Below are positions 7,690 to 15,890 of a DNA stretch of 64,000 bases, piece by piece; position 1 is the stretch's first letter; every line of letters starts with the position of its first letter. The notes beneath the pieces were generated by a model. The model saw nothing but the letters and a program-made list of their open reading frames with translations. It was not told where the DNA came from and did not search any database. The position numbers were made by a program, and so were the translations under genes. This DNA is from Flavobacterium sp. 90. GTDB lineage: Bacteria; Bacteroidota; Bacteroidia; Flavobacteriales; Flavobacteriaceae. The stretch is from contig NZ_SMGE01000001.1 in NCBI RefSeq assembly GCF_004339525.1, positions 2,046,001 through 2,110,000 of the forward strand. Direction: 5' to 3'.

Positions 7690-8343
7690 ATGAAAAAACA
7701 CACTTATAAAATCTTCCTTTTTTTTGTTTTCACAACTGGAGTTCTCGCTCAAAAAAATGAAAGTACAAAAGACAATTTAACAGAATCTTCTACACAACAA
7801 AATTTTTATAAAAGTGCTAAAATAGCTGGTTTGTCAGAAGCAAAAATCAATGAACTTCTTAAAATAATTGATCAAAGAAATGAGGTTTTAAAATATCTCG
7901 ACACAAAAAAGAAAGAAGCTAATGCTCCTTATAGTATTCAGGATCCTGGAACGCTTTATAATTTCAAAATTAATAATGCCCGAAATTATTATGCCCGAAA
8001 AATCAATACTTCATTGACCTATAAAGAATATTGTGCATTTGCAGAAAACGATTATGCTTACGAGGCGGCAGAAAATGCAAAAATTGAGTACCAGCAACTC
8101 ATACAATACAATAGCAATCTGGATGAAAATCAGAAAAAAAAATTAAGAGATCTCATATACAATTTCCATATCAATCATCTTTTGACCTCTGGTTATTACA
8201 ATTATGATAAAACAATACAAAAACCAAAATTGGGAATCCTAAGATTCAATTTTGAAAAAGATTTTAAAAAAATGTGCAAAGAATATAATATAAAAACTTC
8301 TGGCGGAGGGGAAGGCAATACAAATGGTTTCCAATGGAATTAA
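7690..8343 (+). CDS. Exported protein of unknown function
   Basis: 217 residues with a signal peptide ending at about GVLAQ (residue 21). The rest is helical, charged and rich in Asn, Lys and Tyr; the C-terminus ends in a flexible Gly-rich stretch (SGGGEGNTNG). I do not recognise a family. It lies 38 bp after the transglutaminase-like gene and 63 bp before the Sel1-repeat gene. A role as partner of one of these exported proteins is a guess from position only. Confidence 0.7.
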   Translation: MKKHTYKIFLFFVFTTGVLAQKNESTKDNLTESSTQQNFYKSAKIAGLSEAKINELLKIIDQRNEVLKYLDTKKKEANAPYSIQDPGTLYNFKINNARNYYARKINTSLTYKEYCAFAENDYAYEAAENAKIEYQQLIQYNSNLDENQKKKLRDLIYNFHINHLLTSGYYNYDKTIQKPKLGILRFNFEKDFKKMCKEYNIKTSGGGEGNTNGFQWN

Positions 8344-8406
8344 CAGAATTAAATGCCACACAGAAAATGAACAGTAACTTATTATTAGCCAAAATTAATT
8401 ATTATC

Positions 8407-9867
8407 ATGAAAAAAATCTATACCCTTATTCTTTTGTTTACAGCTCTGGGAGCTGTAGCACAAATAGATTGCGAAGTCAGGCTGGCAGAGGCTAAACAAA
8501 TTTTAGACAGTAATAAACTTTACAAAAATTACAGTCAGTTATTTCAGGATATTTCGAACTGTGCAGCCTCAGGAGATCCTATGGCTCAAAACTATATAGG
8601 CCTCATGTATGTACATGGTCTGGGCACAGAAAAAGATGAATCCAAAGGTTTTGCTCTTATAGAACAAGCAGCAAAAAGTGGTTACGCTACTGCACAATAT
8701 AATCTTGGAAATTTGTATCAGGATGGAAGAGGCTGTACTCTTAATATGAATACCGCAATCGAATGGTACCAAAAAGCAGTCGATAAAAAGAACTCCCGTG
8801 CAGCATACATGTTGGGTTACATGTACATGAAAGGTTTTGGTGTGCCACAAAATTATAATTTGGCAATAGAATGGTATAAAAAAAGCGATTATGCTATGGC
8901 AAAACACTGGTTAGGAGTTTGCTATTATTTAGGTTTTGGCGTACCTCAGGATACTGACAAAGCGCTCGAATATCTATATGGAAACACTACACCCAATAGT
9001 ATCGCTTTTTTAAGAAATCTAAAAATAGAAAAACGCGATCAGGTTTTAAATCAGACTCAAAATGCCATAAACGAAAGTAGTAAAAGTGATAAAAAAATTG
9101 ATCCTGAATTAATTGCTCAAAGTAGAGAAATAGTGGTTTTAGAAGAATCTCTAAACCAAAATATTAAAACCAAAAACATTCTTGGAGAATGGACAGGGCG
9201 TTTTATCGAATATGACTGGTCAGGAACTACGCCACAACGCATTTTGCCAATTGATATTAGTTTTAGCAAAAATGAAAAAGGCGACTTACAAACCAAGATA
9301 AATTTTGAAGGAAAAACTTTTGAGGATATCGTACTGTTCAAGGAAAACTCGCTTTTTTTTAATGACTTTAAATTTACGCTGGACCAATTATATCCGCATG
9401 ATTTTAAAAATGACAAAATCGATTATGCCGTTTTAGGAATGAATCTTAGTCAGAAAAACTACAATAATACACCATATCTTTTGATAGATGTAGAAAGTTT
9501 TATTGCTTATTGGCGAGAACCGGGAACACCAATTTCACTTGTATTGCGACCAAAAAATACAGTAACTTCTAAAGAAGATGAAGCTTTGTTTTTGTCTTTG
9601 GCTTCGCAAAAAACAGAGTTTATTAAAGTATATCCTGTGCCGTTTAATGAGCAATTGTACGTTGCTTTTGAATTAAAAGAGCCAGCCAAAATTAAGCTTA
9701 CCCTCACAAGCGTTGCAACAGCACAAACGATGCAAGTAGCACACACCAGCCTTGAAGAAGGAACACAATCTTTTACTGTAAATACAAGCCACTTGCCCAA
9801 TGGTTTTTATGCTGTACAAGTGCAGGAAAATGAAAAATCGCATACGAGAATAATTGTAAAACAATAA
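8407..9867 (+). CDS. Secreted Sel1-repeat protein with type IX secretion (type A) sorting domain
   Basis: 486 residues. Signal peptide 1-19 (ending AVAQ). At least four Sel1 (TPR-like) repeats at about 55-195 carry the phrases GLMYVHGLGT, GNLYQDGRG, GYMYMKGFGVPQ and GVCYYLGFGVPQ. A central beta-rich region (about 255-385) follows. The C-terminal domain at about 400-486 (YPVPFNEQLYVAFEL ... LPNGFYAVQV ... IIVKQ) has the layout of a T9SS type A sorting signal. It is therefore exported by Sec, then carried over the outer membrane by the Por machinery and probably anchored or released. Only 3 bp separate it from the next gene, so the two are very likely cotranscribed. Confidence 0.85.
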   Translation: MKKIYTLILLFTALGAVAQIDCEVRLAEAKQILDSNKLYKNYSQLFQDISNCAASGDPMAQNYIGLMYVHGLGTEKDESKGFALIEQAAKSGYATAQYNLGNLYQDGRGCTLNMNTAIEWYQKAVDKKNSRAAYMLGYMYMKGFGVPQNYNLAIEWYKKSDYAMAKHWLGVCYYLGFGVPQDTDKALEYLYGNTTPNSIAFLRNLKIEKRDQVLNQTQNAINESSKSDKKIDPELIAQSREIVVLEESLNQNIKTKNILGEWTGRFIEYDWSGTTPQRILPIDISFSKNEKGDLQTKINFEGKTFEDIVLFKENSLFFNDFKFTLDQLYPHDFKNDKIDYAVLGMNLSQKNYNNTPYLLIDVESFIAYWREPGTPISLVLRPKNTVTSKEDEALFLSLASQKTEFIKVYPVPFNEQLYVAFELKEPAKIKLTLTSVATAQTMQVAHTSLEEGTQSFTVNTSHLPNGFYAVQVQENEKSHTRIIVKQ

Positions 9868-9870
9868 GCC

Positions 9871-11313
9871 ATGAAAAATATATTAAGAATTAACAGCAAA
9901 TTGTTTTTACTGTTTGTCCTGTTATTGGGCAGCATAACAACAAAGGCGCAAACTGGCGAATCTGGTGAAGATCCTTTTGATTTTAATGGAATGAATGACT
10001 TAAATAATGTAGATGTCTATGCCTCAGCCGGAGATTCTAATGACAATTATGCTTCTGAATTTTGGTATCGTGATTATGATATCCCTGCGAACAGCAATCC
10101 TGACTATTATAACAATGGTGTTACTAAGTCCGGAGGAAATTCTGGAGGAAATTCAGGAGAAGGCTCAGGTAATGGAGCAAATGCTCCAAAAGTTTCTGTA
10201 ATAGTACTGACAAAACCAGTTGCACCAGGACAAGAACATTCGCAGGCAGTGAAAGTTTTAAAAGATCAAAATAGACCTGATGTTTTTATTTCACAAATAT
10301 TAGTCAAGGGTATGGTAATAGGAACGGTGACTTTTTCGAATCCTAAAAAAGAGAATGGCAGAGAAATTTATACTAAAATGACGGTCTATGCATATGCTAC
10401 TTCTCCACTTACGATAACAAGTATAACATCAAATCCCAACGGAGATAAAGATTATTCAAACACGTCACCTGGCATAAAGGAGTATAATATTGAACAGGTT
10501 GTACATGCTGATATTCTTTTTACCGATAAGACTATGACAATAGAGGTTCATATACCTACCAGTGAAGACGAAGATATGGTAATAAGGGGAAATGCGATAC
10601 CTATAGATACGCCGCAATCTTATGAAGAAGCATTAAATTCAGTAAGCGATGGCGATTATCGTATTACCAATGGCGTTGTTAAAATAAGAAACGATCAGGG
10701 AGTTTATACATTAATTGCAGAAGTAAATGTAAATTCGCCCACAATTTTACAAAAAGTAAAAAAATTAGCCGCGATTATAACAAAAAGTCTCGGAGGCGAC
10801 GAAAAAGAAACTTTGATAAATGTAGAAAAAGGAAAAGACTTATCGTCTGAAACTCCCGCATGGGCTAGAAAGATAAATTCGGTAAGGAATACCATTTTTC
10901 TTAATAGCAATGGTGGATTTAGTTCATTTTTGAATAATATTAATAACTTTAAAAGCATTATAAAACATGAAATGTTTCATGTTGAAAATAATAGACTAAA
11001 CATTGCATCTAACTTATCAAATCATGCAGATGTATATGTTAAGGCAGTAAATGATTATACCTTTAGTGTAACAACAGATGAGTTTAAATCCGGTATTGCT
11101 GGGTCTTTTGCTAACTATTTATTAAACTTAGCACAAAATCCTAAGATCTCACTCAGTGAAATATTAACAAAAATTGACTCCTTTAATAAAAATAAAGCGG
11201 GAGTGCAAATTTTAAAACCAGCTGGTGTAATTACAAAAGCGACCTTAACTTTACGAGTACAATATAAAAATACAATATCTGATCCAATATCTTATGAGAA
11301 AATCATTGAATAA
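9871..11313 (+). CDS. Exported protein with HExxH metallopeptidase-like motif
   Basis: 480 residues with a signal peptide ending TTKAQ (about 27). An acidic, low-complexity N-terminal part (DPFDFNGMNDLNNVDVYAS) and a Ser/Gly linker (about 86-105) lead to a beta-rich middle. At 366-370 lies HEMFH in the helix FKSIIKHEMFHVENN, a zincin HExxH motif. His385 in NLSNHADVY is a possible third ligand. I do not recognise a named family. The architecture (exported leader, linker, C-terminal enzyme-like domain) resembles Bacteroidota polymorphic effectors, and the genes just downstream look like immunity or partner proteins. That functional reading is inference. The 3' end overlaps the next gene by 20 bp. 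Confidence 0.7.
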   Translation: MKNILRINSKLFLLFVLLLGSITTKAQTGESGEDPFDFNGMNDLNNVDVYASAGDSNDNYASEFWYRDYDIPANSNPDYYNNGVTKSGGNSGGNSGEGSGNGANAPKVSVIVLTKPVAPGQEHSQAVKVLKDQNRPDVFISQILVKGMVIGTVTFSNPKKENGREIYTKMTVYAYATSPLTITSITSNPNGDKDYSNTSPGIKEYNIEQVVHADILFTDKTMTIEVHIPTSEDEDMVIRGNAIPIDTPQSYEEALNSVSDGDYRITNGVVKIRNDQGVYTLIAEVNVNSPTILQKVKKLAAIITKSLGGDEKETLINVEKGKDLSSETPAWARKINSVRNTIFLNSNGGFSSFLNNINNFKSIIKHEMFHVENNRLNIASNLSNHADVYVKAVNDYTFSVTTDEFKSGIAGSFANYLLNLAQNPKISLSEILTKIDSFNKNKAGVQILKPAGVITKATLTLRVQYKNTISDPISYEKIIE

Positions 11314-11755
11314 AACCAAGATTATAATTACACTTTTAGTTGTACTATGTATATCATGTAGCAAAAAAAGTAAAATCGAGTCGATATTTATAGCCGATAA
11401 AAATGAATATTGGGAATATCAAGACTATTGTTGGGATACTAAAGATATTTATTTCCAATTTAGAGAAAATGGTACTCAAGACAAATACTTATTATATATA
11501 GATGATGGGTTTAGTCTATTTAATACTGACAGGGGCGGTGGAAGCGAAAGAAGAGATTGGTTAATTAAAAATGATTCTACTCTTGTATTTGATTATTCAG
11601 AATATAAAATTGAAAAAATAAATAATCAAGAAATTTTACTATCATACTATCATCCAAAAATAAAAGATAAAAAATGTTTTATAAAACTATCAAAATGGGT
11701 TGATGGACCAGATGGACCTAGACCACTAAATGGTCCTTACAAACCTGAAAAATAA
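11294..11755 (+). CDS. Small lipoprotein, unknown function
   Basis: 153 residues. A lipobox VLCISC places the lipidated Cys at residue 22. The mature part is acidic and aromatic-rich (EYWEYQDYCW) and ends in a Pro/Gly tail. It overlaps the HExxH-protein gene by 20 bp, implying coupled translation, and is followed by a terminator. Position suggests a partner, chaperone or immunity protein for the upstream protein; no family is recognised. Confidence 0.75.
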   Translation: MRKSLNKTKIIITLLVVLCISCSKKSKIESIFIADKNEYWEYQDYCWDTKDIYFQFRENGTQDKYLLYIDDGFSLFNTDRGGGSERRDWLIKNDSTLVFDYSEYKIEKINNQEILLSYYHPKIKDKKCFIKLSKWVDGPDGPRPLNGPYKPEK

Positions 11756-11768
11756 ACGTTGTACAGAT

Positions 11769-11795
11769 AAAAGCACAGTGAAAGCTGTGCTTTTT
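11769..11795 (+). terminator. Rho-independent terminator
   Basis: Stem AAAAGCACAG (11769-11778) / CTGTGCTTTT (11785-11794), loop TGAAAG, T-tract. It separates the lipoprotein gene from the four-paralogue array. Confidence 0.8.
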
Positions 11796-11818
11796 AATAT
11801 TATTAAATTAAAAAATAT

Positions 11819-12232
11819 ATGAAAAACATATTAAAGTTTGTCATCGTTTTATTTGCTTGTTATAATGCTTATGGACAACAATTAGTACAAACTATCAGCG
11901 ATGTTTATAAATTAAAAGAAAACAAAGATCAATTTATCAACAAACCTTTAAAAGATTTACTCAAAGAGATAAAACCTCCGATAAAAACTGCACATGTATT
12001 TAATGATGACTACCCTCTTTTCATCTTTAAATTTACTACAATAGAGCAACAAAGAAAAGATGAAGGTTCTATTTCAGATCGTATTTCCCTTTTTGTCTAT
12101 GTAAAAAATCCTATTCCTTGGAATTGGAGTGGAAGAGCCAAAGGATCTGAATTGAATTGGACCGTAGATGATAAATTAAAGTTCTCCGATTTTATTGTGA
12201 CAAATATTAGCATTGTTTACCCAAAAGATTAA
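11819..12232 (+). CDS. Exported small protein, tandem paralogue 1 of 4
   Basis: 137 residues. Signal peptide ending NAYG|QQ (about 20). The mature protein has the shared frame of all four copies: QLVQTISDVYKLKEN at its start, FINKPLKDLLKEIKP, a beta strand ending in DRISLFVYV, a Trp-rich W-x-W turn (PWNW), and W-[TK]-x-[DE] before the last strand. I know no named family. It is the first of the array, downstream of the terminator of the HExxH/lipoprotein pair. Confidence 0.8.
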   Translation: MKNILKFVIVLFACYNAYGQQLVQTISDVYKLKENKDQFINKPLKDLLKEIKPPIKTAHVFNDDYPLFIFKFTTIEQQRKDEGSISDRISLFVYVKNPIPWNWSGRAKGSELNWTVDDKLKFSDFIVTNISIVYPKD

Positions 12233-12243
12233 ATAAATCATCT

Positions 12244-12663
12244 ATGAAAAACACACTAAAATTTATCATCATTCTTCTATCTCTTTGCTATAATACTTAT
12301 GGACAGCAAATGGTACAGAAAACAGATGATGTTTACAGATTAGAAGACAATAAAGATCAATTTATTAACAAACCCTTAAAAGACTTATTAAAACAGATAA
12401 AACCCGAAATCAAAACAGCTAATCCTCTTAAAAGTGAAGTAAGTTTCGTCTTTGGTTTTAGATGGACAACTTTAGTGCAACAAAGAAAAAGAGAAGGCTC
12501 AATTGCAGATCGTGTAACATTATTAGTTTACGTGAAACAGTTTATTCAATGGAATTGGAATGAAAAAACTATAGGAAACGAAATAGCTTGGACACAACAA
12601 GACCTTAATAAATACGGTGACTTAATTGTAATTGACATCGAAGTTGTATATCCAAAACAATAA
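12244..12663 (+). CDS. Exported small protein, tandem paralogue 2 of 4
   Basis: 139 residues with a signal peptide ending NTYG|QQ. It shares FINKPLKDLLKQIKPEIKTA, QQRKREGSIADRVTLLVYV, QWNWN and AWTQQDL with its neighbours. The 11-bp gap to copy 1 and 5-bp gap to copy 3 indicate one transcript. The central loop (residues about 60-75, LKSEVSFVFGFRW) is the most divergent part between copies, as expected if each copy recognises a different partner. Confidence 0.8.
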   Translation: MKNTLKFIIILLSLCYNTYGQQMVQKTDDVYRLEDNKDQFINKPLKDLLKQIKPEIKTANPLKSEVSFVFGFRWTTLVQQRKREGSIADRVTLLVYVKQFIQWNWNEKTIGNEIAWTQQDLNKYGDLIVIDIEVVYPKQ

Positions 12664-12668
12664 TAACT

Positions 12669-13091
12669 ATGAAAACAATCATTCTAAAAATTTTCGCGGT
12701 ACTATATTTTATACTCCAACCAAATATCTATTCACAACAATTAGTACAAACCATCAACGATGTTTACAGATTAAAAAATAATGAAGAGCAATTTATTAAT
12801 AAACCCTTAAAAGATTTATTAAAAGAATTAAAGCCAGAAATAAAAACTGTGTTTGTAATGAGTGATAACAACTTTTTTTATTTTAAATTTTTGCCATTAG
12901 CTCAATTAAAAAAGAATGAAGGAACTCTAGAAGATCGTGTTTCACTTTTTGTATACATAAAGGGAGGCTTTGAATGGAATTGGGGGAAAAGACCTAAAGG
13001 CAGTGAAACTATTTGGACTAAAGAAGACCTTCAGAAATACGGAAATTTAATTGTACGTAAAATAGGAGTTGTACCTGCAGGTAACGAATAA
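12669..13091 (+). CDS. Exported small protein, tandem paralogue 3 of 4
   Basis: 140 residues. The signal peptide (KIFAVLYFILQPNIYSQQ) is identical to that of copy 4 at protein level while the mature parts differ. This indicates that copies 3 and 4 are the youngest pair or have exchanged 5' ends. The mature part keeps FINKPLKDLLKELKPEIKT, EDRVSLFVYI, EWNWG and IWTKEDL. Confidence 0.8.
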   Translation: MKTIILKIFAVLYFILQPNIYSQQLVQTINDVYRLKNNEEQFINKPLKDLLKELKPEIKTVFVMSDNNFFYFKFLPLAQLKKNEGTLEDRVSLFVYIKGGFEWNWGKRPKGSETIWTKEDLQKYGNLIVRKIGVVPAGNE

Positions 13092-13120
13092 AACAATAAT
13101 CCTTTTTGAATTAATAAAAC

Positions 13121-13540
13121 ATGAAAAACATTCTAAAAATTTTCGCAGTCCTATATTTTATACTGCAACCAAATATCTATTCACAACAATTAGTACAAAC
13201 CATCAACGATGTTTATAAATTAAAAGACAATGAACATCTCTTTATAAATAAACCGTTAAATGTTCTGCTTAAAGAAATAAAGCCGGAAATACGAACCGGA
13301 TCAATAATTAATACTGATTATACTTATGCTTTCTGTTTTAGGTTTACAACCATAACAGAGCAAAAAAATAAAGAAGGTGAAATTTCAGATCGTGTATCAA
13401 TTATAGTCTATGTAAATAAATTTATACCCTGGCAATGGGCACAAAGATCAAAAGGGAAACAAATAATGTGGACTCGAGATGATGAACAAGAATATGGAGA
13501 TCTCGTTGTTATTCATATTGACGTCGTTCCTGCTAGCTAA
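13121..13540 (+). CDS. Exported small protein, tandem paralogue 4 of 4
   Basis: 139 residues. It shares the signal peptide and first mature residues (QQLVQTINDVY) with copy 3. It is more diverged in the middle (FINKPLNVLLKEIKPEIRT, SDRVSIIVYV, PWQWA, MWTRDDE). It closes the array and is followed by a strong bidirectional terminator. Confidence 0.8.
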   Translation: MKNILKIFAVLYFILQPNIYSQQLVQTINDVYKLKDNEHLFINKPLNVLLKEIKPEIRTGSIINTDYTYAFCFRFTTITEQKNKEGEISDRVSIIVYVNKFIPWQWAQRSKGKQIMWTRDDEQEYGDLVVIHIDVVPAS

Positions 13541-13544
13541 GAGT

Positions 13545-13580
13545 AACAAAAAAGACTATCAAACGATAGTCTTTTTTGTT
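13545..13580. terminator. Bidirectional terminator
   Basis: 16-bp perfect arms (AACAAAAAAGACTATC at 13545-13560, complement at 13565-13580), 4-nt loop, A/T tracts on both sides. It lies between the converging paralogue array (+) and the TPR protein gene (-). Confidence 0.85.
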
Positions 13581-13602
13581 CTATAGAATAAAATTTAAAA
13601 TT

Positions 13603-14298
13603 TTACTTCTTAGCAACCTGATTTGCCAGGTTTTTACTTTCGAACAATATCATCATCTCATTTGCTTTTTCGGGTTGGTTGCTTTCTTTTAAGGATTGTG
13701 CATATCTGTAATAGTATATGGAATCTAAATCTGTAGATTGATCCAATAGCTGTGCATAATATTTGGCAGCGGTTTCCATGTCATTGTCAAAATAAGATTT
13801 GTCTGCTACTTTTCTAAGCATATCCAAAGATTTGTAACCCTTATCTATGATTTTCTCATAAGTATTTACGACATTGATATTAACAAATTTCTCTTTTTTT
13901 GAAGGAGCCAAAACCTCAACTTTAACCGGTTTAAGAATTTTGGCCGTACTATCAACAAAGGGTTTTGAACTCAAACCTACCTCAACTGTTTTTACTTTTG
14001 GTTTTTTGTATATTGGAGTTACTGTTCTGGTGTTGTTTGGACCAAGATCATAGGTATTAACCATGTCTAGTTTTGATACTTCGTATCTGGTTACTCTTCT
14101 TCCAAAGGTCATATTGATTGTTTCTTCGACACAATAAGACTCTATAACAAGATCATTACCATCTGAGGTATTATCGGGCTGCAAATGTGCATTTCCTGTT
14201 GCTGCAATGACAGGAGCGCTCTTGGAACTGCGCTGAGCAAAACAGTTAAAAGAAAACACGCATACAAGTACGGTAAATAGTAGAGTATTAGTTTTCAT
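13603..14298 (-). CDS. Exported TPR-like protein resembling the N-terminal part of PorE/OmpA-family proteins
   Basis: 231 residues from the ATG at 14298, chosen because MKTNTLLFTVLVCVFSFNCFA is a clean signal peptide; an upstream ATG at 14340 would bury it. The C-terminal half (about 145-225) contains TPR-like helices (YEKIIDKGYKSLDMLRKV, ADKSYFDNDMETAAKYYAQL, YYYRYAQSLKESNQPEKA) similar to the TPR segment preceding the beta-propeller and OmpA domains of PorE-like proteins. The OmpA domain itself is absent, so this is a stand-alone short form. Likely a periplasmic adaptor; partner unknown. Confidence 0.65.
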   Translation of the reverse strand: MKTNTLLFTVLVCVFSFNCFAQRSSKSAPVIAATGNAHLQPDNTSDGNDLVIESYCVEETINMTFGRRVTRYEVSKLDMVNTYDLGPNNTRTVTPIYKKPKVKTVEVGLSSKPFVDSTAKILKPVKVEVLAPSKKEKFVNINVVNTYEKIIDKGYKSLDMLRKVADKSYFDNDMETAAKYYAQLLDQSTDLDSIYYYRYAQSLKESNQPEKANEMMILFESKNLANQVAKK

Positions 14299-14445
14299 GA
14301 TGACTTTATTTAGTTGTTTGCAACAATAAAGGTACTTCATGTTCGCTTCTTTACTTTATTATCCCTGTGAATGACTTTAAAAGTCGTTTAAGTGCTTGTT
14401 TTCTTTAAGTTAAAACTATTATTAAAGCTTTCAATAATAGATTCA

Positions 14446-14476
14446 ATTGTTATCTATACGAAAAATCGTATTTTTG
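14446..14476 (+). promoter_or_regulatory. Promoter with overlapping dyad operator for the XRE gene
   Basis: TTG at 14447-14449, 19 bp, TATTTTTG at 14469-14476. A perfect dyad ATACGA-AAAA-TCGTAT (14456-14471) covers the spacer and the first bases of the -7 box, the expected place for an autoregulatory repressor site. A second -7-like TATCTTTG at 14563-14570 lies immediately before the start codon without a -33 partner. Confidence 0.6.
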
Positions 14477-14574
14477 TTTGATGCACTGTAAACATTAAAA
14501 AATGTATCACACAGCAGCAAATCTGTAATTTACTATAAACATAAATTCTCAAGAATTTTAAATATCTTTGAAAC

Positions 14575-14967
14575 ATGGGCACACTAACAAAACCAAATCA
14601 TATAGGGCGAAAAATTAGCCGTATTCGTGAACTTCGTGATATGAAACAGGAAGCATTGGCACAAGCTTTAGGAACAAACCAACAAGCTATTTCGGCTATT
14701 GAAAACAGCGAAACAATAGATGAGGAAAAACTGAAAGCAATTGCCGAAGTTTTAGGCGTGTCTGTTGAAGGAATTAAGAATTTCTCTGAAGAAGCAGTTT
14801 TAAATGTTATTGGAAATACTTACCAAGATAATGGAATTGTTAATGCTGGACTTAATTATAATTGCAGTTTCAATCCTCTTGATAAAGTTGTTGAACTTTA
14901 TGAGCGTTTAGTTTTGGCTGAAAAAGAGAAAGTGGAGTATTTGGAGAAGTTGTTGAAAGGGAAGTAA
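14575..14967 (+). CDS. XRE-family helix-turn-helix regulator
   Basis: 130 residues. An HTH_3 domain at about 8-65 (IGRKISRIRELRDMKQEALA, then QALGTNQQAISAIENSE) is typical of Cro/C1-type repressors. The C-terminal tail (about 100-130) is a predicted coiled coil (ERLVLAEKEKVEYLEKLLK), probably for dimerisation. Its promoter carries a dyad, so autoregulation is likely. It faces the hsdMS-ptuAB operon tail-to-tail, and whether it controls that operon is unknown. Proteins of this build are common in Flavobacterium and need not belong to the defence locus. Confidence 0.88.
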   Translation: MGTLTKPNHIGRKISRIRELRDMKQEALAQALGTNQQAISAIENSETIDEEKLKAIAEVLGVSVEGIKNFSEEAVLNVIGNTYQDNGIVNAGLNYNCSFNPLDKVVELYERLVLAEKEKVEYLEKLLKGK

Positions 14968-15015
14968 TATTCTATAAAGAAATATATAGTTACAAAGTTC
15001 GAATCTAAGAGCCTA

Positions 15016-15050
15016 TTAAAAAAGACCATTGTGAAAATGGTCTTTTTTAA
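15016..15050. terminator. Bidirectional terminator
   Basis: 15-bp perfect arms TTAAAAAAGACCATT (15016-15030) / AATGGTCTTTTTTAA (15036-15050), loop GTGAA. It serves the XRE gene (+) and the end of the defence operon (-). Confidence 0.85.
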
Positions 15051-15083
15051 TTTTATACTAAAATTATATTTATCAAATCATAG

Positions 15084-15890
15084 CTACGCTGCTTTTGCAA
15101 CAATGTCTATAGCCCAATCTAAACCTGAGCTTTTTAAACAATATTTTACTGCGGCAGAAAATTCAGAATTTTTTGAACACATTACCCATAAACTCCTCAT
15201 ATCTGTCTCAATTTCAACTTCTCGTGCCTGATCAAATATTATTGATTGTAAATTAAGTTTTTTGTCAATTCTTAATAACAATATTATAGCTTTTCTATAT
15301 TTATCTTTTCGCTTATCTATTAGACTAGGAGAATTTAGATTTAATCGATGTATTGAATAACGTGCCCTTTTGTAATTTCTTAAAAGCTTATTACTTTCTC
15401 TTGGCCTAACAATTCCCTCATTGTCAAAAGCTAGCTCTTCAGGATCTCTAAATTTTATAGGATCTAAAAATAATATATCTTCTAGATTTAAATTATCTGC
15501 ATAGTTAAATCCTCTATTTGAAACTACTTGAAAATAAGATTTTTTTCTAACATTTGAAGCTGGACCAGAAAATCTGTAATTCATCCAATCAAATGCTAAC
15601 CACCAATAACCCTCCGTTTTTATTCCTTTTTCATCAATTACTTCTTTTTTTGGACGGAAATGATCTACATGACAATGAGCTCCTGGATTTATACTTTCAG
15701 TATACCAACATTTGTCATTATATAAAGATGATAAATGTAGCTTCAACTCAGTCCATAGCGGTTGATTTAAATCAATAATTCGATTTCTTTCCAATGGATT
15801 TGGTGCAGCAATTAATTGCTGAGTAACCAAATCTGCTCTATCTATCCAGTTTTGAGATGGGGGATTATTTTCTAAATCAATATAGATCAT
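15084..15890 (-). CDS. ptuB: PtuB-like HNH endonuclease (TIGR02646-type, Septu/retron-associated)
   Basis: 268 residues. The HNH core is visible as CWYTE (Cys61), HVDHFRPK (His74, Asp76, His77, 74-81), YWWLAFDWMNYRF (95-107) and the Asn/Arg-Lys step SNVRKK (112-117). This is the pattern of the PtuB nuclease of Septu and of the retron-Ec78 effector. The first zinc-type pair is CxxT rather than CxxC, so metal-knuckle geometry may differ from the classical form. Its start overlaps the stop of the ATPase gene by ATGA (15887-15890). Predicted role: DNA cleavage licensed by the ATPase. It is the last gene of a four-gene operon with hsdM and hsdS. Confidence 0.82.
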   Translation of the reverse strand: MIYIDLENNPPSQNWIDRADLVTQQLIAAPNPLERNRIIDLNQPLWTELKLHLSSLYNDKCWYTESINPGAHCHVDHFRPKKEVIDEKGIKTEGYWWLAFDWMNYRFSGPASNVRKKSYFQVVSNRGFNYADNLNLEDILFLDPIKFRDPEELAFDNEGIVRPRESNKLLRNYKRARYSIHRLNLNSPSLIDKRKDKYRKAIILLLRIDKKLNLQSIIFDQAREVEIETDMRSLWVMCSKNSEFSAAVKYCLKSSGLDWAIDIVAKAA

